Assembly: GCA_000349905.1 (NCBI GenBank)
Contig: KB722740.1
Coordinates: forward strand, 153,318-217,317
From: Volvariella volvacea V23
Taxonomy: Eukaryota > Basidiomycota > Agaricomycetes > Agaricales > Pluteaceae
DNA: 64,000 nucleotides
Direction of reading: 5' to 3'
In this document: one piece after another, positions 10,485-20,829 of the stretch
Numbering within the stretch: the stretch's first letter is position 1
Layout of the letters: the number at the start of each line of letters is the position of its first letter
Notes under the pieces: generated by a model
Database searches by the model: none
Told to the model about the DNA's origin: nothing
Seen by the model: the letters and a program-made list of their open reading frames with translations, nothing else
Position numbers and translations under genes: made by a program

Positions 10485-10694
10485 CTATAGCTTTCCAATG
10501 CCTTTGAAACCATTCGGTTTCTTGTTGACGATGTGATCCTTGAGGGCTGAGACAGATTTCTCCTCCAATTCTACTTCAAAGACTCTGACGAACGGCTCGC
10601 CATAAATTAGGCAGAAAAGGGAATCAGCCACGTATTCTGGGGTAAGGCTTTCAAACCTGTCAGGACAAAAGAGGCGGGTAAAGTAGAAGAGCAT
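10485..10694 (-). pseudogene. Orphan Crinkler (CRN) N-terminal domain fragment
   Basis: A 69-codon frame containing SLFCLIYGEPFVRVFEVEL and EKSVSALKDHIVNKK. This matches the ubiquitin-like N-terminal domain of Crinkler effectors, which in the family reads roughly L.CL..G....F.V.I....SV..LK..I..KK. The frame stops right where the family would go on into its LWKV segment, and no continuation was found downstream. CRN proteins are modular effectors also common in basidiomycete genomes; the missing C-terminal module would decide activity. It lies head to head with LCMT1, about 100 bp apart. It could be a decayed copy or a stand-alone domain; a short unrelated gene is possible. Confidence 0.5.
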
Positions 10695-10796
10695 CGGTTT
10701 TTGTTATGGGCAGCAGGAAGAGAGAGGAAGGTGCGGCTTATACTGTAATTGGCGAAAAAGCGGAATCATCGACTTTCCATAGCCCACCATCGCCAA

Positions 10797-12184
10797 ATGT
10801 TTCCTCCACCCACTCCTCGCGCTGACCCTGACGCATCCATTCGCCAAACTGATACTGATGCAGCAGGAGCTAGATTATCAGCCGCACAGAAGGGTTACAT
10901 CCATGATCCACACGTCAAACACTTTGTACCGAGGGCCCATCTCCAGCCTGCTCGTCCGCCTTTGATCAATATTGGGACGTATCTACGATTCACGGCAATC
11001 GATGAGCTTGTCGGACAGTGGCTGAATCTATCACGGATGAAAGGTACCCAGTGCCAGATCGTTAGCATGGGTGCGGGAAGCGATACGAGATTCTGGCGCA
11101 TTGCTGTGGGTACAGGGAGTTTATGATCATGAACTTGACCAAACCATTTTACTAGATAGACAGGTCCTTATCAAGAGGCACTTGCATCGTACATAGAAAT
11201 AGATTTTCCTGAGGTAACAACGAAGAAGGCCATGGCTATCCGTAAAAACAAAGACCTCAGTGCTGCATTCGGTGACCCAGCATCTGTAACACTAGGTAAT
11301 GAGCAGCCAGCAAAACCTAGTCCAGGTCCTGACCATATGCGCTTTCCAACAAGGACAAGGAGGAACATCCTTGCATTCACCCAGATACCATCTCATCCCG
11401 TCCGATCTACGTCAATCACCGGTCGAAGGCTTTGGGCANNNNNNNNNNNNNNNNNNNNNNNNNNNNNNNNNNNNNNNNNNNNNNNNNNNNNNNNNNNNNN
11501 NNNNNNNNNNNNNNNNNNNNNNNNNNNNNNNNNNNNNNGATACTGTCCTCGCCATCTCCGACTTCCTCGAACGCGTTACTTTCGCCGGCACTACCGACAC
11601 TGGTTCTCTTCGAGTGTGTGCTCGCGTATATGAGCCCAGCCGCGTCATCAGCCATCCTAGAATGGTTTGTCAATTACTTTTCGGAGCAAGCTTCGAAGGA
11701 TCCAGACTCGGAGGCCATTCTGGGTGGGGTGGTGTACGAGATGTTTCAATTGGGTGACGCTTTTGGCAAAATCATGGTGAATAACCTCAAGGTGAGATTG
11801 AGAGCAAGATTGGTGGTGCACGATGACGGAATCGGTGATAGTCACGCAACGTCATCTTGCCTGGTGCGGAGCCATACCATAACGCGCAGACCCTGCCGGG
11901 AAGGTTCACGAATCATGGGTTTACTGCTGCACGTGCCATGACATTGAGAGAGATTCAGAGGGACTGCATTCCAGAGGAGGAGTTGGAAAGGTGAGTTGTT
12001 GCGAGGAGCCGAAGCGTGTGCGCTCATACCTGGTAGAATCGCGAAACTGGAGTTACTGGACGAGGTGGAGGAGATGAACCTGCTGCTGGACCATTATGCA
12101 TTGACGTGGGGCCTGTTTCTCTCCAAGCCTGAGAAGGACGAGGATTGGGGCGGTTGGGGGCTGAAGAAGGTGGATGGGCGATAG
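10797..12184 (+). CDS. PPM1: Leucine carboxyl methyltransferase 1 (PP2A methyltransferase), interrupted by assembly gap
   Basis: Methylates the C-terminal leucine of the PP2A catalytic subunit in the cytosol. Exon 1 reads MFPPPTPRADPDASIRQTDTD without a break (split here only by length), then GYIHDPHVKHFVPRA, PPLINIGTYLR and the SAM-binding IVSMGAGSDTRFWRI. Exon 2 has YIEIDFPEVTTKKAMAIRK, the next GGTSLHSPRYHLIPSDLR. A 100-N gap (11439-11538) cuts that exon. Behind it come LPTLVLFECVLAYMSPAAS and GGVVYEMFQLGDAFGKIM, then ILPGAEPYHNAQTLPGRF, and a last exon IAKLELLDEVEEMN ending KKVDGR with TAG at 12182-12184. All landmarks of the family are present. The start at 10797 fits family N-termini better than the in-frame codon 48 bases upstream. 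Confidence 0.92.
11439..11538. other. Assembly gap (100 N) inside LCMT1
   Basis: Exactly 100 N, the usual placeholder for a gap of unknown size. It falls in the middle of a coding exon, so about 10-40 residues of the protein around the position after SDLRQSPVEGFG are missing and the true distance is unknown. Confidence 0.95.
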
Positions 12185-12976
12185 GGCTGTGGAGCCAAGG
12201 AGTTAGTATACATTCAAGGATGCAGCAGGCTAAGAATCAGAGAGAAGATAGAGTGTTGTCATTAGAGGGCGATGTATGACATCCCCGCTTCTGAGAGTAG
12301 GCAATGACACCAGGTGTATCATCACACGACAAGGCTCAAAACGTGGGCGCACCTTGGAGAACATGAGCAGTGCCGAGCTGGGCCACGCTACCTCCGAGGT
12401 GGCGAAGGGCATGCTGGTGACTGCGCCTCCACTGCTGACAAGAGCAGTAGCAGGGGTCCCGCCCGTGTTATCACATTCACCTCGGTTCTGCTGACAGGCA
12501 CTGCAGATATCGCATCAATCGCAATCAGTCTGCATCACTGCGAGTAAAAATACGTACAGAGGATGGCGCAGCGCCGTGTAAGAGTCACAGCAGTGCAGAC
12601 GGAGCCGATATATGGGAATGGCGCAGTCTCCGGGGTCCTCCTGGGAGAATTTTTGGCAGTTGGACCGTAGGACGCTGTTGTCCCTCCTTGTCCCCCGTCC
12701 TTACCTACAGGACAGACACCCTCTCTGCCGGATCGCGCCCTCAGCGTCCGAAGCTTTCTTCTTAGATTACATCCATCTCTTCCAGCTGCTTTCTCGCCTG
12801 CTGGCAGGTCATTTGTGACGACCGAACCACACGCGACTGAAACCCCAATTCACAAAAAACCATCGCAGAAAATCCTGCCATCTTTGCCCAATTCGTACGT
12901 CCTCCGCCCCATCGTCTTTTGCGATGGCAATTTTGTCTCATCGTTCGCCGATTTTGCCTCCTTTTCTTCCATCAGA
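12185..12976. other. Intergenic stretch and eIF4G leader
   Basis: No gene seen. The last 200 bases contain an open frame that runs into eIF4G without an ATG (a GTG at 12815 is its first possible start) and are pyrimidine-rich, which fits a 5' leader. Confidence 0.4.
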
Positions 12977-15900
12977 ATGAGCAAATCCTCAACTGCATCA
13001 GCTCCAAAGACTCTCCCGAAACAGTCAGCTTGGTCAAAAGGCCCTCCGCAGACTACCATAGCACCTTCATCACGCTCTCAATCTCCAGCACCGTCAACCC
13101 CGACGTATGCAACACATTCAAGACGCTCCAGCACACTAGGCCAGGGAGTTGCGATCAAAGATGGTGTTAGTGTACCTCGTAATAACATAGGATCTGTAAA
13201 ACAAGGTTTTTATCTTCCGTCCCACTCCCGCCCTTTCTCTACAGCTCATCTCGCCCTCTAGGTTCATCTCCTGTGACTTTTGGGTCGATAGATGACACAT
13301 CAAATTCTGCCCCCATATCCTCATCACCCGCGGCCGCGCCGACAGTGAAAACTGAGGTCAAATCATTCGGGTCAGTCCCAGCGGTGCCTGTCAATGGCAA
13401 GTCTGCAGTCCAAACCCGGCAACAGCTAGCACCTCCGACACCGACGACGACTACCATATCGTCTACCACTACTTCGTCCTCAACCGCATCCACTCCTCCT
13501 GTATCTACTCCAAGCACACCTGCTCCTAAGCCTCATCTAGGTAGGGCAGACATATCAAAGCTTTTCCAAAATCCTTCCTCAGCGCCCCCCTCTCATCCTT
13601 CTTCCGATACGTCCTCCCCGGCGCAACGAACCACGTCCTTGCCTCCTGCACAGCCGCCAGCCTCTCAACCTCCTCCCGCACAACCCTCCCAGCTTAGCGC
13701 CCACTTTACACCCTATGTGCCTTCTTCTATGCGCCCATCCCAGCCTCCCGGTAACGTCCCCCCACGATCCCCCTCATACCCTCGCGCAATGGTCAATGGC
13801 GCACCTTCACGTTCTCAGCCTGGACCAAATGGCACTCCTGCCCAGGTAAATGCTGCTCTTGGCAGCCCAAGGTTGGCTCCTGGCCCTCATCCGGGTCAGC
13901 CCTCCCCGATGCCCCCTCCTCCTGCCCCCATGCAAGGCGCTATGCCGCCAGCCCCTGCTATGTGGGGTCAATACTACGTAGGTTCCTTTTGAGAGTGTTC
14001 AAAACCAAATGTAACGACTGATTTTGCACACAGTACACTGATCAAGGTTACGTGTACCCTCAATGGTACCCCCCTCCTCCCCAACCACAACACCCTCCCC
14101 CTGGTGCACCGCATACTCTTCCCCACGCAATGCCTATGTCCCCCCGAACGCAAGCGCCCGCCCTCCCTGGGACACCCACACAATCTCATGCCCAAGCTCA
14201 TATTCCTCATATGCCGCACCCCCCTCATCCACACGGACCGCCCTCTTCAATGAGTTCTATAACATCGCCCTCCCCCAACCCCTTCAACCGCCACAGTGCC
14301 TCAGAGCCGACTCAATGCAAGCTCGAGTACCTTTGTGCCAAGCTCAGCACCCCGAAAGCCAATCACGTTAAAAAATCCAGATGGTGCGGAAGTGAGCGTG
14401 GAAGCTCTGGGGCGGAATGCAACTGCTGCCAACTCGTTCAGACCTGGAAGCGCTAATCAGGCGAATCGAAGATCAGCCAACATACGATTAGAATCTGAGG
14501 AACAGAAGAAACTCAGACTAGCAGAGGAAGAGGCGAAGGAGAAAGCTCGGCAAGATGCAGAGGAGAAAGCAAAGAGGGAGAAGGAGAAAGAAAGGGCAGA
14601 ACGAGAGGAGGCTGAAAGAAAACGCAAGGCGGAGGAAGAAGAGAAAGAAAAAGAGCGCCTCCGACAAGAGGCGGAAGAAAAGCGACTTAAGGAAGAGGCT
14701 GAGGAAAAGGAGAAGCAGAGAAAGGAGGAAGAAAGAAAACTGAGGGAGGCTGAGGAGGAACGGAAACGCAAAGAGAAGGAGGAGCTTGAACGCAAGCAAA
14801 AGGAAGAGGAAGAGCGTCAGCGACAAGCCGAAGAGGCTGCCGCGAAGGAGGCTGAAAGATTGAGGTTGGAGGCGGAGGCGAAGGCGAAGGCGGAGGAGGA
14901 ACGCAAGAGGGCTGCAGAGCAAGCCGCCGCTGAAGAGGCTGCCAGAGCCAAGGCTGAAGCTGAAGCTGAAGCCGCTGCGAAGGCAAAGGCAGAAGAAGAG
15001 GCAGCTAAGCAAGCAGAAGAAGACAGGGAAGAGGGCGAAATCCTCGAAACCAGGGAGGAGAGAGACGCAGCAGAGGTCACCCCGAGAGACGAGATAAAGG
15101 AGAAAATGAAAGAGTCTCTCCGAATCAATACGTCCTTGGAGTCTCGCAAGCGACCTAATGCGTTGGACCTGTCTCTTGCCAAGGGTCCAGTATCAGCGCC
15201 ATTAGGCTCTGCCTTGTTGACTGCTCGTCACATTGGTGATATAAATTCTGTTCCGTATCCCGAGGGCGTTTCAAGCCCGAACCCAGATCTGAATAAGAAT
15301 GCCTCAGAGGGGAGGTTCAGGTAAGGACTCTGTATGCACATTGTAGGCACATTAGCTAATGCTTGTCCTGGTAGGTATGACCGGGACTTCCTACTCCAAT
15401 TCATGTCGATTTGCAAGGAACGACCCCCTTCTCTGCCTGCTCTAGATGCTATTGGTCTTGAGCCCAATGACCCATCTACGCTGCCGATGACTCGGCCGCC
15501 CTCCGGTCGTCGTCCACCACCTGGAACGGCTTCACGTCAACCCTCTGTTGGCCTTGGCTTTGGGCCAGGATTCAAAGCCCAAGGCAATCCTTTCGGTGGT
15601 ATGGGCAGTTTCAGTACCGGCAAAACATCCGAAGAGCGATTCCACGCCTCTACTGCAGGGCGTTCCCCCTCTGTCAGTGGTGGTACGCTTCCTTTCGCCC
15701 GGCCTTCTCCTATGCAACGTACCCCAAGTACAGGTGGTGTCGGTGGCCCGCCTATGGGCAGTAATGGACGAACAAGGAGTAAAAGAGGCGAGAAACGCAG
15801 CGACCTTAACAAAGTTACTCAACCCTCCCATGGCTCTTCATTCCCCGGTACCCCCTCTCAGCAAACTGTGCCTTTGGAGCCTGTTGCGCCGCTTCAATTC

Positions 15901-17817
15901 ACTGCTAATCGTTGGGATCGTAAGCACTTCCAGGGCGGTGATACTGATTCTCCTGAAATGGTCGAACGTAAAGTCAAATCCCTCCTCAACAAGCTTACAA
16001 TGGAGAAGTTTGAATCAATCTCCGATCAAATCATCGAATGGGCCAATAAATCTGAGAAAGAGAATGACGGTCGTACTCTCATTCAAGTTATTAAGCTCGT
16101 TTTCGAGAAGGCTACTGATGAGGCGACGTGGTCCGAGATGTACGCTCGGCTTTGCAGAAAGATGATGGAGCAGATTAGCAACAAGGTTCAGGACGATGGC
16201 ATCAAAAATGCAGATGGAAAACCTATCACGGGTGGCAATTTGTTCCGCAAATACCTTCTCAATCGCTGTCAAGAGGATTTCGAGCGTGGTTGGGTTGCAA
16301 AGGAGGCGACTGCTGCTGCTGCCGCCTCTAAAGCTGCACAGGATCAAGCTGCCAAAGCTGCCAACGATAAGAAAGAGGGTGGTGAAGAAATTGCCTTATA
16401 TTCGGATGAATACTATGCTGCTCAGAGGGCCAAGCGCCAAGGTCTCGGTCTGATCAAATTCATTGGTGAATTATTCAAGCTCTCCATGTTGACGGAGCGT
16501 ATTATGCATGAATGTATCAAGAAGTTGTTGGGTAATGTGGATGACCCAGAGGAGGAAGAGATTGAGAGCTTGTGCAAGCTTCTCACTACCGTCGGTCACC
16601 TGCTCGATACCCCGAAGGCCAAGCAACATATGGATGTGTACTTCAGCCGGATGAAGGATCTTAACAAGAACCCTAATATCAGTAACCGTATGCAATTCAT
16701 GCTTCAGGTAAGGCTATTTTCAGCTCTTCAGCGCTTGAGTCTAACTGACTGGCACTTTCAGGATGTCATTGATCTGCGTGATCGCAAATGGGTCGCACGG
16801 AATGCTGTTGCTGCACCCACTACCATTGCCGCTGTCCACGAACAGGTTCGTAGGAGTCAATCAAATGTTCTTATCTTGGTCCCTTATCTCGTTCATATCC
16901 AGGCTGCTAAAGAGAAGGCCAACTTGGAGAACCAGAATCTTCAACGACTCAGCATGTCACGCGGCGGCTCCCGTCGTGGTGTTGAACGTGCTGAAGTTCC
17001 TCAAGTACCAGGAAGTGAAGGATGGTCAGTCGCAGGCAGTGGTGCTCCTAGGGCTCCCGCCAAAGCTGGTGACCTCAGCAATTTCGGCAAGATTAGCAAG
17101 TCCACTCCGATGACCTTCGGCCCTACCAGTGTCTTCAGTGCGAAGAAGGATAACAAGCGGGATACAATCTCCAGGACCAATTCAAGCTCGAACATGTTTT
17201 CGATGTTGAGCCAGGCTGAGATGCCCAGTGAGCCAAAAGGTATGAGTGCTCGTACATGGTGATATTGTAAGCTAACTATTAGGATAGCCGAGGCAGTACC
17301 AGTCCAACGCAGGAAGATTATTTTGCAACCCCGTACAAAACCCGTCGAAGAGCCTTCTGCCACACCTGCTCGTTCTGAGAGTCCAGTTGAATCTAGTGCA
17401 GCACCGACTATGACGGAGGAAGCCGCTAAGAAGAAGATAGACGAAGATATCAAGGAGTTCTTCAGCATTCGTAGTCTGGATGAGGCCGAAGACTATTTCA
17501 CCTCTCTACCTCCTGCACATCATGCTCTTCTCGTCGAGAAGTTGGTCGGTCACGCATTGGAGTCCAAGGAGGCCGACGCCAAGCTGGTCTCGAGTCTCTT
17601 TGAGGTTGCTGCAAAGAAGGATCTGTGCGGTGCTGATGCCTTCGAGGCAGGATTCACACCCCTTGCTGAGATTATTGATGATATTGTTATCGATGCTCCT
17701 AAGGCTCTCGACTTCTTTGCGGTTATGATCAAGGGCGCTACACTAGATCAAGAACGGCAGGCAAAATTGGCTAACTTCTCTATAGACAGCGATAAGCTGC
17801 TTGGTTTGTTGTCTTAG
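12977..17817 (+). CDS. TIF4631: Translation initiation factor eIF4G
   Basis: Scaffold of the eIF4F cap-binding complex, about 1490 residues, seven to eight exons. Residues 1-450 are Pro/Ser/Gln-rich with the fungal VTFGSI motif. There follows a charged coiled coil of about 220 residues (runs of EEAEE, KRKAEEEEKEKERL, AKAEAEAEAAAKAK). The eIF4E-binding site YDRDFLLQF opens the exon at 15374. MIF4G runs from about residue 926 (VERKVKSLLNKLTMEKFESI, IQVIKLVFEKATDEATWSEM, GNLFRKYLLNRCQEDFERGW, LGLIKFIGELFKLSMLTERI). An MA3 domain follows from about residue 1360 (KKIDEDIKEFFSIRSLDEAE) to the end SDKLLGLLS, TAG at 17815-17817. The start is the first ATG of the open frame. One join is unsure: between 14250 and 14300 the frame changes, either by a 43-nt intron (14254-14296) or by a one-base indel. 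Confidence 0.95.
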
Positions 17818-18660
17818 ATGCTCACTTGGCCTATTCTTCTCGTCACATTCACACACCGCATGTAACACTACTATTTGGCATGGCTCTTTCGTTCCCTTTT
17901 CTTTTGTTATTTGCGCGCTTGTTTCTTTTCCCCATACACAACATACACTACCCCGCATCATAGTCATGAACATTCACATGCCTACATTTCTCTGCTACTT
18001 ATATTGTGATTGGTCCCTCTCCCATTTCATATATAGCCCACGGCGTTACGCCTTCTTGCCCCTCGCTTGCACTTGCACTACGTATTTCCTATTTGTTTTA
18101 CTACGACTACCCACTGGCTTTCCCGCCTTCCTGTCTCGCGTTTCCCTTTCCCTGTTTCCTGTCTGTTTTTCTCTCATTGTCCCATTGCATGCACGAGATG
18201 TAATTACATACATATTGGCTTGAACAGATCAATCAAGCACATCTCTTTTCCCTCTCCCCTTTTCTCGCCTTCTTTGAATCTCTGGCTTGTGTTCTGTCAA
18301 TCCATCGCATTGCTCATTGCTCCATTGTCATTCTCTCACACATGCATTTACCAGTCTCTCATTCCGGTTTCTGCGTTCATTATCACTTAACGGTTTATTC
18401 TTTTCACCTTTTTTGTGCATCGTGCAGCAGTGTTTATATTTTCTCCCCTTCTCTTTCTCATCATGTGTATGGAATAGCTCGGACCCTTTTCACTGTTCAT
18501 CTCCTATTCCTACTCCCGGTTTCTCTCTCCCTCTTATCCGTGACCCTCTTTACTCTTTTTGCACGTGCTCATCTGCCTTGCAAGCTTTGTACTGTTCAGA
18601 TGACGACCCTACTTCTGTTATTTATGTCTTGATCGTGGATGCGGCGATATCGATGTAGAC
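17818..18660 (+). other. Pyrimidine-rich 3' flank of eIF4G
   Basis: About 800 bases dominated by C and T on the plus strand (blocks such as CTCTTTTCCCTCTCCCC), with purines scarce. Plus-strand open frames at 17801-18658 are rich in Phe, Ser, Leu and Cys purely because of this composition and were not taken as genes. Best explained as a long 3' untranslated region plus intergenic DNA. Confidence 0.4.
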
Positions 18661-20829
18661 TACATTTGTTAATAATGACGCGCGCATGAACACTTTGACA
18701 CAAAACCATCAATAGCTATGGTAGCTGAACACTTAAATGATAGTAAGTCCCGGATTTGTGTGGTATTTCTTTGAGCCGGGATGCCGCACAAGCTTACGGA
18801 CGCGAATAGGAAACGGTGGCCTTACCCCTTGGCCATGTACAGCATACCTGGAATGGCGCCGACAGCGGAAAGCAGAGTAACTCAGGTAACATGGGATTTT
18901 TGTATATTAGGATGTGTAGGGAATATATTTACATGCTGTAATGCGAAATACCTCGTTTCTACGATGATAACCATCTCTGGCAATGCACGGAATGCTACCC
19001 AGTCGTGTGAGCCACTATTGAGCGTTGTAAGAACCTTCGAGTTCGTGTGTTCGCCCTGACTTGATTGAAAATTCCACGCATAGGGTCACAACCAAAACAC
19101 CCGAGACGAATCTCCGTACAACGACGAAAGGTTGGTTGGACATCATGATGTGGTTGATATTGCAGCACCAGAAACCCACGTCCGGGGTTGAAGAAGCCCT
19201 ATCCCATCTTCCCCGAAGATGCGGCTCATCTCCCGCTCGTGCGTTCAATCGTGTGCGCGTGCGAGGGTCGTAGAGCAAGCCACATACGCACATGCGCTGG
19301 CCCGAAACATGAGATGTCAGCCATCGCCAGGGGTTGTACAGGAATTCTCCTGGTAGCTTCTAGTCCCGTAATCAGTCCGAATCTTGCGTTTCCCCACTAC
19401 TGGGGCAACTGCGGTTGTTGCCTGATTATGCACAAAGACGCATTATTTTTTTGTGTGGTTGAAGGGGTTGCGCAAGTTATGGGCATGGTTCCTGGCTTGT
19501 TTGGTTACGAGAAATAGACACGCTCCGGTCAGATAGCAATTTCTACAACTGATAAGGTAGAAGTCAAGAGCTCACAGCTTTGCCTAGCTTCTCTTAGTCA
19601 TAGTTGGCATATAAGCACCAACATCCTCGGAAGTTGTGGATGCGCGATAATCCGGCTTCATTGGAGGTACAGCTCGAAGAAACCTCAAGGAATGGCCAAG
19701 CTCCTTGAAATTCAGAAGATAATGAGCAAGTACGTGACTGAAGCAACGCCTAGAATGAGGCGATAAATGCCGAATATGGCCATCAATCAGGTGTTGGCCA
19801 TGAGGCCGCGCAGAAGTGTTTTCCGTCGATGAAGGAACTTGATATCACGATAGGCGTTTATTGGCGCGTGACATCGAGGAATGATGAGGACTGAACCCAA
19901 AGGGTACTTTCTCATACCTATCCATAGCAGCGGCGTTATTGTTGATACTGCTTTGATATGCAATGTTGGCTGCCTCAAGTGCGCTAGCCTTGTCAGTTGG
20001 GTTGAGTAGATCCTGGGAGAGCACTTGATTGAGCTTATGCCAAGAGGTTTACTTCACGAAGAATGACCATTTCGGTGTTGGAGTTCCGCGATGTGAAGTT
20101 TGTGAAGTCAACTTCATTACCGCGTCTTGACCTCTTGGTCTGGCATGCGCCAGCTGAGGCTTTCAGACTGAGCCTGTGCCCAGCAAAGATGATGCGGCTG
20201 CCGGCCGGTGAGGCCTAGACGCAGAACCAAGAAGGAGCTAAGCGGCTGGCCATGAAGTCAGACCTCGAAGGCTGATCCATGCGGGTGGTGCTGTGGTGGG
20301 TCCCTGATCAATATGTCCTCGCTGTAGACAAACCTGAGCGCATTAGACTTTTGACATTGATGCTAACCCCTTTTAAATGGCCTGTTAAGGCAGGATAAGT
20401 CGAGAATGGAAAGCTGATTGGACGAGATAGTTCTGCTCGCATGACACTGCAGCGTCCCTGGTGGATCGCTGATAGCTCGGGAAATACAATTAAAAGAGGG
20501 ACGATGGAGAAATTAAGCCAGGTGGCTATGCAGATTTGGTCGGCGACGAAACGGTTGAATTACCAGGACACACGAACGTTCGAGAGATGGAGCCAAGCCA
20601 AGAGAAATGCTCGTCCACCCATTACTGTGGCGTTAATCCCGCATGTCTTTTAACCACTGACCGTCACCTCCCCGTCAGCCCTTCCCTCCCTTACGCCCCC
20701 TTCCCATCAGTGTCATATCCCACTGAGTTCTGAAACATTCATATCCGTTCCTCGCCACTATCAATTTTCTTACAAAACTCAACATTCCCGCGTTGCTCCT
20801 TCATACCCATACCCCCAGCAGCCTTTCCA
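18661..20829. other. Gene-free stretch upstream of TRK
   Basis: About 2.2 kb in which no frame shows domain motifs or a chain of exons. The short frames at 18781-19517 and 20441-20733 look random. The part just upstream of 20830 is C/T-rich and probably the promoter and leader of the potassium transporter gene. A decayed element could be present but left no motif I can name. Confidence 0.4.

Noticed and set aside
14457..15182. Long minus-strand frames rich in Ser, Phe and Leu
   Set aside because: They are the antisense of the E/K/A-rich coiled coil of eIF4G and are explained by its composition.
17801..18658. Plus-strand frames rich in Phe/Ser/Cys behind eIF4G
   Set aside because: Produced by the pyrimidine-rich 3' flank; no signal peptide with a sensible protein, no motif and no exon structure.
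20441..20733. Short plus-strand frames upstream of TRK
   Set aside because: No recognisable protein feature; probably promoter and leader DNA.
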